A stretch of 64,000 nucleotides of DNA from Casuarius casuarius. Its lineage: Eukaryota; Chordata; Aves; Casuariiformes; Casuariidae. The position numbers were made by a program, and so were the translations under genes. The notes under the pieces were generated by a model. It made no database searches and was not told the DNA's origin. It worked only from the letters and a program-made list of their open reading frames with translations. Shown piece after piece: positions 14,557-25,572 of the stretch (positions within the stretch are counted from its first letter, which is position 1; every line of letters begins with the position of its first letter). The stretch covers positions 121,972 through 185,971 of the forward strand of contig PTFA01000536.1 of NCBI GenBank assembly GCA_003342895.1, read 5' to 3'.

Positions 14557-14580
14557 TTTTTTTTTTTTTTTTTTTTTTTT
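14557..14580. repeat. Poly-T tract (24 T)
   Basis: The longest uninterrupted homopolymer I saw in the window. It would be the poly-A tail of a minus-strand retroposon, but no retroposon body is recognisable on its right side, so it is left as simple sequence. Confidence 0.9.
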
Positions 14581-16439
14581 GCTTTTTTCCCAAATCCAAG
14601 GAATACGTATTTGGATAGGATAGTTTGTTCCATAAAATACCCATAATCCTCAGTTTTCACTCCTAACACTTTTCAGATATTGTGGTCTGGTTAAATAGAA
14701 GGTCAGAAGTTACATTTTGGTACCTGACCATAAAAAGGAAAATTAGATGGCGATCTTCATACATAGAAAAGTATCTGAATCTTTTCTTTAAGTTGAAAAA
14801 TTAGCTCAACCTTAACAACAGAATGCGAGAATCACTTCTGGAATTTGGATTTTCTATTAAAATCTTTAAAAAGTATAAATTTGTATTATATTCTATTATA
14901 TCTCATTTGAGAGATATAAATTCTGACTGTAATTAAGGACCGGAATAGCTTGGAAAATGTATTTTCCCCTATATTCAGTTCCAGGTTAGATGTCCACAAC
15001 AATGTCCCTCTTGTAGCAAGTACAATATAGTCTAACTCATACATCCAACTAAAGTCTTTCAGAAGTACAGTTTCTGAGAGAAATAGGTCGGGAGGGAAGC
15101 AGAGGGTGAGAGGTGGTCCTAGTGGTTTATATGGTTCAGTCACTGTTGCTATGAAATCTTTGAGTTGGGGAAGAAGAGACACTATTTTCTGAATGTGTCA
15201 GACTGATAATTATCATTTAATACTCTTCTCCCTGAGGTCTCTTCTGTGGAACAAAGGGCACTGACTCTTGTGAACATTAACAATCAATATGTTTTACTCT
15301 GTACAGGGCAATTTCAGCGGCTAATAAGGTTACTGCTATCCGTATTTTACTACTGATTTTGCCTGTGTTAGTAACACTTAGCTGCATGATTAAGCAAGCC
15401 CTTTGTTTGCCTCCCTCTCTCCAGATGGGTACTTGGCTCAGTATGACCCAAAAACAATTAGGTAAGTGATGTTGCTGTGCTATTTGCATCTGACCTTAGA
15501 TGCCAGATATCCTGTATGCCAGCGCTGAGCTCAGATGAGCCTGTGCAAACTGTGTGGGCCCTGAACTCTCTCAGCTACACTTCTGATTTCTCCTACAAAA
15601 TAACGGAGGTCTTGCTTGCCCTGTCAAATCATTTAGGTTTGCTGCCAGAAGTGACTTCCACGTGCCTTTGAAGAACAGTTCAGGAAGGCAATAAGGTTCT
15701 GCTCTGAGGACGTGGGAGATTCACATGAAAGTTCTGGTTAATTGAACCCAAACCTCTAATTGAATCTGCAGGAGCTGGATCACTGACAAGTAAAGTGAAT
15801 CCAATGCCAGGTTTAATTCAGCAGTCTCTTATAAACCACTCACCTCATGTGTGTGCAGCTCCTGCATGTCACCTAAAGCACGTTATCTGTGGAGGTAGGC
15901 AACCTTTGTGCAACCTTAAATCTGCTTCGCCCTGTGTCTGAATTCTCTGCTATACACTCTAATGGGCACGCGGAAGTGAAATAAACCTTCAGATAAATTG
16001 TTTCAGCTACAGTTTTGTGCTCACAAAACACTTCCTACATGTACTATAAACTGAGTGCAGATTTCCAAACAGTTTACAAGGAAATGATTTAAATCTACAA
16101 TGACAAGTTCTAGAAGTGTAACTTTATATTTAACTTTGCAGCCAGTCCCTTAGGAATGACAGATCTTAAAATGTTGGAAGTCCCTTAAACCCTCTGACTT
16201 CTGTGAAAGACTTTTCTTTATGAAAACCACAGTATAGATCCGTTTTCTTTAAAGCGTACTTTGATCTAACCTTTTAATTTGGTTTTCCTTGTACTCTTAA
16301 TAGCTCCATGCATGACATATACCACTTTTATCTCTTTTCTCCCGTATTTTCCTCTCTGCTTTTTTCTCCATTTCCTCATTCTGTCACAAACTACAACATA
16401 GTTCAGCTGCGGTATTGAACAAAGAGGACTACAAAACAC
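14581..16439. other. Unassigned sequence with one exon-like segment
   Basis: No repeat family recognised. The segment includes the possible short exon at 15425-15461 and, to its right (about 15480-15990), sequence that is somewhat less AT-rich than average. No coding frame with a domain is visible. Confidence 0.5.
15425..15461 (+). other. Possible 37-nt exon (unproven)
   Basis: A pyrimidine-rich tract ending in CTCTCTCCAG at 15424 precedes 37 bases, which are followed by a consensus donor GTAAGT (15462-15467). Two of three frames are open: one gives GYLAQYDPKTI flanked by split codons, the other MGTWLSMTQKQL. I recognise neither peptide. Good splice-site pairs around short segments (pseudoexons) are common in vertebrate introns, so this could equally be chance. 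No neighbouring exon was found to splice to. Confidence 0.2.
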
Positions 16440-18060
16440 CGCTTTACATTCTACTAATGTTCACATTCCTTTTTAATTATGCTGCTGTAACATTAAATGC
16501 AACTATAGCAAGCCTGATATCTGTGTTGAGGAAAATACTTATCTTTCATTAAATGTTAGACTATGTAACAGGGAAAAAGGCTATCGTCTTAATATGTGGA
16601 AATTTTCTTGTACCAAGACCAATGTTAAACATTATAGGATCTGGCACATAGTAGTCTTTTTTTTTTTTTTCACTGCAGATTTTAATGCTTCTGTTTGTGT
16701 AAGAAAGAATGAAGTCAATAAATAAAAGCTCTCTCAATCATGAAAACATAAACAAAGACAACTTTTCTGATAACGGTGATTCCATCTGGTCTGTTGTTTT
16801 TCGTAAGAGGAGACTCTTCAACGGCTTGTTGTTAACTTCTCATCCCAGTGGAACCAACTTCATCTTACTTCTTTCCTTAATCCGTGGCAATTGAATTTCA
16901 GATAAGAAGGAGACTATCTCCTTGTGACCCATATTTAGCTAGGATAAATCTGTTTTATAAAAAAACATGCAAGAAATCTCATTATGGTTCTTGGATTATG
17001 AGCTGTTACAATGTCTCTTGTTTCTGAAACTGAAAAAAAGTTTTCCTTTCTCTTCCCATTCCAATCATATGCAAATAATTTGTCGGATTTATTCCCCTTT
17101 TCATAGTACATTTGTTCATTAAGCTTTAACACATTGTCTGTGTTATTCACCACAAAGCGTTTAGTTTCCCTCTGTTTAATCAAAAGTTGGAGGGTCCTAG
17201 GGTACCTGCTTTTTATGTTGCTTTTCTCATCTCATTAACTTCCTTTTCTAATTTACACTGGTACTCAAGATATACTTTTTGTACTGCTGCTGCAGCTAAG
17301 CAAATTATTTTACCCCTCATGACTGCTTTGGCAGCTTCCCACAAAACACCCAGGCTAGTTTCTTGGTTTTTATTGATATTAATTTATTCTGAAATAGTCT
17401 TCATCTGTTGCACAAATGCTGTAGCTTTAATTAGAGAGTTGTTAAATCTCCATACTTCAGATCTCCTATAATTCAGTATACCATCCAGAGACATAGACAC
17501 CAGGAAATTATCAGGCAAAGCTGGATTTCAAATACCAGATGGTTACATGTTACAATGTATCCTCATAAATAAATAAAAAGAATCCCAGTTTAAATGTAGT
17601 GGAACTAAAATATGAAAGGTCCTGGATTGCCTGTTTCAGTGCTGCTGTCGGTATGGATCAATGAGGACTAAATCTTTGCGCTCTTCACTTTCAAGTTGTT
17701 ATTTTGCTAACAAAGGTCAAATCTCATATCCCTGTTTCAAAATAGAGAATAACTAAAATCCTCAGCTATTACAGCTCCTGGAAACGTCTGCCACTAGGTA
17801 AAAATGGATCGAGAAAGCAAGAAAGAATTTTAACTGCTAGAGACATACAGATTCACAATTGTAACAGGGCTACCTGTCCTAATCCTTTGAATAAATATCT
17901 TTTAATCAGCAATTCAGTGATCAAAAGAAAAAGTGATTCTTTACCCCAATACTATTACTTTTGGTAACGCAACTGATTTAACAGAAATAAGCAAGAGACA
18001 AAAGGACAATCTAAGCAGATATAAATCTTATCTCATCAAAAGACCCGAAGACAGTTATAC
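16440..18060 (-). mobile_element. Decayed L1/Tx1-clade LINE ORF2 fragment
   Basis: Read on the minus strand, this carries ordered pieces of an L1-type ORF2. First comes the late endonuclease domain, with FSFDH about 17920 and VTIVNLYV at 17842-17865, matching the usual VTIVNVYAPN. Next are the domain end and linker, with WRFNNSL at 17432-17452 and VLWEAAKAVMRGKII at 17303-17347. YYEKGNKSDKLFAY follows at 17067-17108, matching L1 YYExGNKSGKLLA. The region entering the reverse transcriptase has IVSFLSEIQLP near 16890 and NNRPDGIT at 16769-16798, matching PGPDGIT. Weaker similarity to the next RT motif continues to about 16440. The blocks lie in at least three frames with several stops, so it is a dead fragment. 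ORF1, the start of the endonuclease, the catalytic YADD motif, the C-terminus and the 3' end were not found. Clade assignment is from remembered L1/Tx1 motifs; the outer limits are approximate. Confidence 0.85.
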
Positions 18061-18174
18061 TGTTGGATGTCTACTTTACTGTATGTTATGATACTCATAT
18101 TTTTTATTCTTATTTTATTGTTTCTGAGCATTAGCATGCTTAATTCAGTTTCAAAATGTGGATTAAAAAAAAAA

Positions 18175-18206
18175 AGAGAGAGAGAGAGACAGGGAGAGAG
18201 AGAGAC
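18175..18206. repeat. (GA)n microsatellite
   Basis: GA dinucleotides with one ACAGG interruption, preceded by an A-rich run. It is a purine-only simple repeat. Confidence 0.9.
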
Positions 18207-18940
18207 CAAATCTTCATTTTATGTTGAGAAAAAAGTATATAAATAATTAAAATGTACAAAATAAAGTAAAATGAATTAAGATATTTGGGAAGTGGTCTAA
18301 GCTAATGCTAAACAAATGAGATACACTAAAGTATAGGAAAACAATTGTAATAAATATGTACTCTTATGGTTCCAAACTATTTTAAATGCATTAAGCTGGC
18401 ATTAGTAGTAGTATAATTAGAATAGTACTCCACAACAGAAGTAATTAGTATAATACAATAATAATAATAATAAGTAGATAGATAATTATGAACTACTGAA
18501 TATTCATGTGATTTTATAGAATTTGTGTACATACTTAGTATTTAAGCATATATATAGATATAGGGTTTTTTTAAGCCTTTAGGCTCTCATGTAGCTTCTT
18601 CACCACTTCTGTTATGGATTAGAGAAAGGTCTCCAAGAGCTTTATAGAAGGACCATTTTGGTACCCTGTCTTCTTGAGGTATGGCAATCAACAGTGTGGG
18701 CAGATACATTAGGAACAGAGAGCAGTGTGAGCAAAATGTCGTAATAAGTCAGTAGAGAAGGCTTGTAGGCTGGCAAGAGTACAGCCTGAACCACAAGCTT
18801 TTGTGAGTTCCATTTCAGAAATGTGGAGCCCATGTATGCATCAACAGCAATATTTCAAAAATGAAGTGGTAATCATCTTACCTAATTCTGGCCATCTACA
18901 ACTTTGTCATCTAAGCTATTAATCTATACCCTTTTGTAGT
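18207..18940. other. AT-rich sequence with (AAT)n repeat
   Basis: Very AT-rich sequence with an (ATA)n trinucleotide array at 18457-18480 running into GATA units. No gene or transposon recognised. Confidence 0.6.
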
Positions 18941-18949
18941 CAGAAGAGG

Positions 18950-19330
18950 GAACTATGTACCTCCAGAGGATGATTCATCTGGTGCTGTGACGAGAGACAA
19001 CATGCCTGTGTGTGGTAAATTTGTGTTCATTAACTATAAGGAAAGCTTAGATCCAGATTTAGGACCATTTGCAATACTATAAGGTGTTCAGATCATCTTC
19101 AAGGAGCTGGCTGGCACCGAATCCCCTGGAGAGAGAACTGGTGGCTAGACACCTGAGCCTCATCGGGGATCACAAATGGCACCACACAACCATGTGTGGG
19201 CAGTTACATAGAGATGTCAGGGACTAGCTCAGGCTGGATGCCAAATGATGGTTTAAATCAAGTGTGATGAAGGCCACCCAGGAAGAAAATTGGAATATAC
19301 TACATGCCTCAAGAAAACTGTAGACTGTGA
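18950..19330. other. GC-richer block of unknown origin
   Basis: This segment is clearly less AT-rich than its flanks and reads as complex sequence (GGCTGGCACCG, GAGCCTCATCGGGG and similar). A short inverted repeat, CACACA-acca-TGTGTG, lies near 19180. No long frame, no known repeat consensus and no tRNA or rRNA motif was recognised. It could be an old LTR or DNA-transposon relic, or a conserved element; I cannot decide. Confidence 0.3.
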
Positions 19331-20466
19331 CTAAATGAACTGGAATCAGGATGGAGCTGGTTAACATATCCACTTTCACAACAAACTCCTATTTCATTAT
19401 TGCTTGCGAATTCAGGACCTGAACTTGACATCCATCACAACCATGTGCACAACCTGCATTGCATGACCATTTAATGTTCTTCCTCATAAGCCTAGGTTAT
19501 GAGTGGCCATTTGTATTCTTAAATATCCTTAGGAATTGCCTGAGTCTGACAACTTCTTACAATAACAGTTTTAGATACTCCTGATGTTTACCACCTCTTT
19601 TCCATATAAATCTGGTACTATAACTAGCAAAAGTGTCACTGAGGAGATTGACTTTCTAGAAATAATTTGTTTTGCATATATATTCTCTGGTTCTTAATCT
19701 ACTTGTTTTGTAACTATTCATTCCCACTTGTGTTATTAGTATTTCTTTTTCACAACTGCAAGGGTGAATGATGACCTTAATCTGAAAAAGTTTATTTCTT
19801 GGGTAGCTCTTCATACTCTTGGGTATACTCTTTTGAAAGGGAGTGAACCACTGACCACAGAAGGCAAGCTTAAATTAGTGCATATCCTCAGGGCAAACCT
19901 CCTGTTCTCTGCACTTGCCTGAAGCCAACACAGTTCTCCTGCTTTACTTAGTGGTGCAAACTAACCCAATTTCCATCCTCATGTATCTAAATAGCATCTA
20001 GTTGAAGATACTTTCCCAAACTTAATGTTTAAAACTTTGGCTAATAGACCTGGCCACTACCTCACCACCAAACTATATTTGGCTTGAGATGTTAAGTAAG
20101 TTGTTGCTACTAATACACATTTGCAATGTTGGCTTTTATTTTATATCACTAAATCATTAGCAATTATATATAAATATTTATAAATATAAGTTTATATTCT
20201 TATTTACTCAGGTATATCTGTTGGAAAGAATATTCTGAAATGTGGGTTAAGTGCTAGGTTTGGTTTGTTTCTCTGAAACAGTTTTCAGTCTCACAAGTTA
20301 TTTCTGAAGCATTGTCATATGTATCCAAAGGAAAAAAAAAAAGCAATAAAGTACTAATTATAAATTAATAATGAAAATTTTTGTCCAAGTCCATTAAGTG
20401 AGCAGGGACTATTGATTCTACAGTAATTTCCCTGACCTCAGTCTATTGGGCTGTTGTGGGCAGTCT
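19331..20466. other. Unassigned sequence, no gene seen
   Basis: Nothing recognisable as gene, RNA or repeat on either strand. Confidence 0.6.
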
Positions 20467-20561
20467 GTTTTTTGTTTTTTGGGTTTTTTTGCTTTTTGTT
20501 TCTTTTTTGGTTTTGTTTTTTGCTTTTTTGCTTTTTTGGGTTTTTTGTTTTTTGTTTTTTT
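20467..20561. repeat. T/G low-complexity array, (GTTTTTT)-like
   Basis: About 95 bases made almost only of T with G, and a few C, in irregular 6-10 base steps (TTTTTTG, TTTTTTGC, TTTTTTGGG). It ends in TTTTTTTCAG, which resembles a strong splice acceptor, but no matching donor or open exon follows. Confidence 0.85.
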
Positions 20562-20730
20562 CAGATGGAATGAATAAATAGCAGTTCCAGTTGAGAAAAG
20601 TTTGCAATTGAAAAATTATGTAATTCTGATGATAATTGCTACATACCTACGTTAATTGCTACGTAGCTACAAATGCCGAACACTTCCTAGATATCAAACT
20701 GAGCTCTTTTTACCATTTATATGGACTTGT

Positions 20731-20760
20731 GTTTTTGTTTGTTTGTTTGTTTGTTTGTTT
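20731..20760. repeat. (TTTG)n microsatellite
   Basis: About seven consecutive GTTT units, one with a two-base T expansion, separated by some 170 bases from the larger T/G array to the left. Confidence 0.9.
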
Positions 20761-20761
20761 A

Positions 20762-21599
20762 ATTACATAAATATAGTGTCTGGGGGATTGCTGAATTGAT
20801 AGCATAAATGTGGCCCTGAGAATAAAAGGTCTCTTTTGACTCATAGAATCAAGAGAGCAGAGGCAACAACAGTACAACCTTCTTTATTTTCCCATTATTT
20901 TCCTTAAAAATTCATTAGAGAATAATGCAAAAAGTCTCTTACACCAGATCCAAAAAAAAAGTAAGCAAGGATCCTAAGTGAGACTTTAGAGGAATTTAGG
21001 CACTGATAAATTCTTAATTCCCTCAGCTGCAACTGAGTTTCACCACATACACAAGGTTTTGTTTGTACACACATTTGGAAATACCTTTACCTCATAACAG
21101 CTGCTAGGCAGAATATTTGGATCATGTCACTGCTGAAGGACTTGCCCGGAGAGGGAAAGGAGAATTTTCTAGTCACTGACAAATAATACTTAACATATAT
21201 GTATCAATGAACTAAAACTTACTTCTCTCCACATTTGAATAGAGGCCTTAGTGATTAGACGAAATAAACACTTTCATTTTGTTCTGACTAAGTTTTAATA
21301 ATTTTAAGACCAGCAGATCAGCTCAGAGAAGAGGACTGAAGAGTCCTAGGACTCCAGTATAAGAAACACCATGAAGGCTGGAATAATTGTAAAGGAAGCA
21401 GGAAACAGGGGGCTCTTATCTCTGATATTTCCTCAGGGTTAGCACACTGACTTTGGAGATTGTGTCTGTGAGACTACCCATCTCCATGCACTATTAAAAA
21501 AGGCTTGTTAGGATCCAGGGCCTGTGACTAACTCACTGAAACATTCAGAAATCTACTACTACTGCTACTACTGCTGTCTTTTTTTGTGGTTCTGGTCCT
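20762..21599. other. Unassigned sequence, no gene seen
   Basis: No recognisable gene or transposon. A short CTACTACTGCTA run lies near 21553-21575. Confidence 0.6.
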
Positions 21600-22137
21600 A
21601 AAAACATTTTTGAAACTCTGGGCTGGATGGCGGGTGGAGATTGCTGTTCATACTGTTCAAATTTGTTTGGGGGAGAGAGCAGCTCATGCCAGTATATTAC
21701 GAGTAATCAAACAGCCATCAGAGAGCAGCTTGTAGTGATCTTTGGGATTCACAAAAATGTCCTGAAAAAATATACCCAAAAACTCTTAAATAATGAACCT
21801 ATATTGATTAAGAAAATTACTGTAATGATGTGAATCAGCTCCAGACGGTAGATGCTTAAATTTAGGTGGGTGCATATTGGTTTCCGCATATGAGTGAGGT
21901 GTGCCAATTTCCAGTAAAGCAGTGAAGATCTGGTCAGAGGGAGGCGTTTGTGGTTGCCTTAACCTACCTAAAGAGGTACTGAAAGCCATACAAGAAATCC
22001 AAAGGGAGCTATCCAGGACATCTGCACTTGTTTGGAAACTCCTTGAGGAACCAACAGGATAACCAGAACGTTCTGGACCAGCAGTTGGAAGTCCAGTAGG
22101 ATAACTTAAAGCAACTAAGATGTACATGGTGCTCCTG
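21600..22137. other. Complex block of unknown origin, opposed frames
   Basis: A block less AT-rich than its flanks with a 68-codon frame on plus (21627-21833, starting MAGGDCCSYC) and a 113-codon frame on minus (21786-22127) that overlaps it. The minus frame is rich in Ser and Pro (PTGLPTAGPERSGYPVGSS) and covers most of the block. It ends beside GTAAGTG on plus at 22140-22146. I recognise no domain. It may be a transposon relic, a fragment of a non-reference gene or chance. Confidence 0.25.
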
Positions 22138-23015
22138 TGTAAGTGACTGGACTGAACTTGGTAAAGTCATTGTATTCTAGAAAGCTACACATCTCACGAA
22201 ATATAGGGGTTTCTTTCAGGTAGAGCTGAATAACTCTCCAGACTCCATTAACTGTATTGCCTGGACTCTGCACTAGACGGAGTCCATAACTAACATAGGC
22301 ACCTACACCTAGACAACTTCATTTAAGTGTCAGCAATCTGGAATTAAAAGCCATCCTTCCTGTCTCAACAGGAAAGCTTGTAGGATCCAATGACAGAAAT
22401 TTCTCCATATAAAGATTTCATTTCTGAAATTCTCCCTTATCTGATCCCGATGGCCTCAAGTAGAGTGAATTTGAAGAAATGAAATATTTAATTATTCAGA
22501 CTTTTCACTCACTGCAAAGTCTATCATTCCTAGTATTTAACTGACTAAATAGTAATCTCTGCAGAGGAAATTTCAAGGACTTTTCACATTTTCATATTTT
22601 TCGTGTCATAAAATATAATGAAAATGTAAAATCTCAAAAAAAAAGTGTACTCAGAAATGAGATAAGGCTTACGGTAGTGTTTTTTATTCATTAACATCTG
22701 AAGGAGGAAAATCTAATATGTTTACTTTTTTTAGCTATTATTGTTAAAAAAACATGAGAAATGTGGGCAGTACAGATGGCAGATTTAAGCAAATCCCCAA
22801 ACTATCCAGTTTCCTTTATCTGTCTCTTTTCTCTAGTACCAATTAACTCCTGCACTACTCAGGGAAAGATATTAGTCATGCACTGATGGAACAATTGACC
22901 AAATGGGCGCATCGCTAGAAAACTGGCAGAATTAAATCCACTTAGACATAAAGCGGGCCCAATGTCTGTTGCAGTCATAAAACTCCAAAACATTATACAT
23001 ATATAAGACAAAAAT

Positions 23016-23069
23016 TTCTTCCTCTTCCTCCTCCTCCTCCTCTTTGTCTTCTTCTTCTTCTTCTTCCTC
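23016..23069. repeat. (CTT)n/(CTC)n trinucleotide array
   Basis: A pyrimidine-only array that passes from TTCCTC units to CTC and then CTT units. On the minus strand it would encode only Lys and Arg, which explains the basic run in a 90-codon frame there; that frame is not a gene. Confidence 0.9.
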
Positions 23070-23455
23070 GGAACTGTACAGACAGAGGCAATCAAAAACC
23101 TATGTGGGGATAGAGGATCCCAAATACGCATTACATAGAGAGGCAGTAGTCAACTCTTTTCCTTGAAGTTCAACACTGTCAGTCAAAGTTACATGTTTGA
23201 GAGGCAGTTTTATTCTGGGAAATATTCCAGATTCATTTATGAGAAAGTGAATAGTTCTATGTCCAGCATATACTGCACAATCTATTGTGCACAGGGCAAG
23301 GGATTTTTTCCATTTCATACATCATTTCATAACCTCAGATGAATAAATATCCACCATATACACTGCAAATACCACTCAAATAGCACAGTGCATCACTGAA
23401 GCTGGTCTTAGACTATATATCAGTTGGTGAGTTACTCAACTTGAGAGCAGCAGGG

Positions 23456-23474
23456 TTTTTTTTTTTTTTTTTTT
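23456..23474. repeat. Poly-T tract (19 T)
   Basis: Uninterrupted T run followed by CCAG. No retroposon body identified next to it. Confidence 0.9.
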
Positions 23475-25216
23475 CCAGTGTTGGTCACAGTGGACTCTTC
23501 AGTTTCTGATATATTAAAGAGTTTTTCCTGACACTACTTTTATCACAGAAACATAGTAGTGAAGCAGTGTGATTGCCTGAATAGAGCAGCCCATCTTTGA
23601 TCTGATGATAGAAGGTTCAGGCTATTCATATGCTCAATTGCACTCATAAATTATACACTAATACTGAACCACTTGGATGGTCACAGTAACTATCCCTCCC
23701 TCCTTGCCTGTCTTGTACTTAATTTCCAGAAATCTGCACATATGTTCCTTGAGTCTTAGCCATATAGTGCATAGGGCATATATTCTCAGCAAAATTTACT
23801 ACTTCAGCGCTTGCCTGTTTATTCCAGCCTGCCCTAAGAGAAGAGCATCGGGTCCAGTCCAACTCCCAGCAAACCTATCCATGAAATCCAGTGGAAATTT
23901 TTATGAGGATTGTTCAACTTTGTTTCTGGTAGGAAAACAGTCACTTCATAACTATCTTGATGATTAGGAGTGTGTAGATACTCTTTGTTAAAAGCCACAG
24001 GCATCTTTATTTCAAAATTGATCCGATTCATATCATTATCTCAGTTATTTTCCTTCCAAATTCATCTATCAAAACCTTTCTATATGTCTATATAGTAGAC
24101 AGAGTCTCTTCCAAGGTAAACTCTTTGCAGTACGATAAAAACTAGCCAAACCGTAGCAGTCCATTGATTCAGTTGCTTTCTTCCCTACAGTCTACTAAAA
24201 TCTATTCAAGGGTTTTATGCTGCTGAAAATCTCTGTAATACCCAGCTGCCTTCCATTTCACTATCTGGGAGAAGTGACACCTTTAATGACTTGGCTGAGT
24301 TTGGGGGGAAAAGAAAGTTTCTTTTGGGTAAATGTGGGACAGGAAAGGATGATATAGTTAATGCTAACTTAATTTTCACTACAAGGAGAAAAAATCATTA
24401 TCAAGAAGAGTCTTAAGCCAATTTCTAAAGGTAAACTCGCATATTATGTATCTTGATCTCTTTCTGTTCTTACATCCAAAACACATTCAGTTCTCAATAA
24501 AGCATAGCAGGTCAACAAAATAAATCCATTTCACCTTGACTTTAAAACTAGTGAGAAAAAGGTCAATCTATGTTTAAGCTATAAACTATCTATCCCCTTC
24601 ATCTGCAGCATAGATTCTAAAGAAAAGTCTAGAACTGCAATTAAATAACTAGCTTGGGAAAAGAAGTAATCGTGATGGTACTTCATTTACTTTAATTACA
24701 GCAAGTACAAATGAATTGTTTGTTGTAACACACCGTATGGAGTAGACTAAAAGAGATAATAGGAGTGTCATCTCTTTTCCACAGCAGTTCAAAAGCAAGG
24801 AGAGGAAGCATAGCATGAGTTAAGCCAAGTTAAGATTGTTCATGTGATGTTACTTATCAAAATGTCAAGCATAACCTGAAAATTTCCTGCCAGCAGTCCC
24901 AAAATGTCACAAAAAGAGAAGTTTATGAGGCAACACAGAACCTTTTCCTTTAGACAGAGGTATGATCCGAGTTCAGGCCTAAGAGCAAAGAGCCAGGGTT
25001 TTACTGCAGACTTTGACATCAGATAGTCTTTGTGGTATTGGAGGGAGCTCTTAATTCTCTGTAGCAGTTCCTCCACTACGATATGGAAAAAATAATATTT
25101 ACTTGAAAGTGGCGTATACCAGATCTTTTGTCTAGTGGGACAAAATAATTCTAGAATGATACTAGTATGAATACAACTGCACCTGCTTACCACAGTGGTG
25201 TACAGTTAAATGCCTC

Positions 25217-25233
25217 AAAAAAAAAAAAAAAAA
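25217..25233. repeat. Poly-A tract (17 A)
   Basis: Uninterrupted A run. The sequence to its left shows no retroposon similarity that I can recognise. Confidence 0.9.
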
Positions 25234-25561
25234 GTTAAATTTTATTGTTTCATCTGTCTGTGATGCATTCAGACAACTGCAGTTCATAACAATGACTCTA
25301 GTTACAATGAATATAGAAGATATAGATCAGAGGCATGGAAATTATTATTTAACAAACTTTGCTGGCATTTTTTTCCGTGAAGTGTTTGCAAAAATTTCTT
25401 GACATTTATTGTCTTGAACTATTTCTATAAATAATTCTTGTTTTGGTTTAGTACAATGACTTCATTCCAAGTATGATCAAGTCTAAGACTGAATGCATTT
25501 TTCTTAGTCTCATTACTTCCATGATACTGCTTCTATTGCTTGACTGTATAAATGAAACATT

Positions 25562-25572
25562 GGGGGGGGGGG
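25562..25572. repeat. G homopolymer (11 G)
   Basis: Eleven consecutive G in AT-rich surroundings. Long G runs are rare here and are prone to sequencing length error; the true length is uncertain. Confidence 0.85.

Noticed and set aside
14557..14580. Long T runs (14557, 23456, 39242) as tails of antisense retroposons
   Set aside because: No retroposon body next to any of them; CR1 in birds lacks poly-A tails, so plain homopolymers are the simpler reading.
22859..23131. Basic KKKKKKTKRRRRRKRKK stretch as a nuclear signal
   Set aside because: It is the minus-strand translation of the CTT/CTC array.
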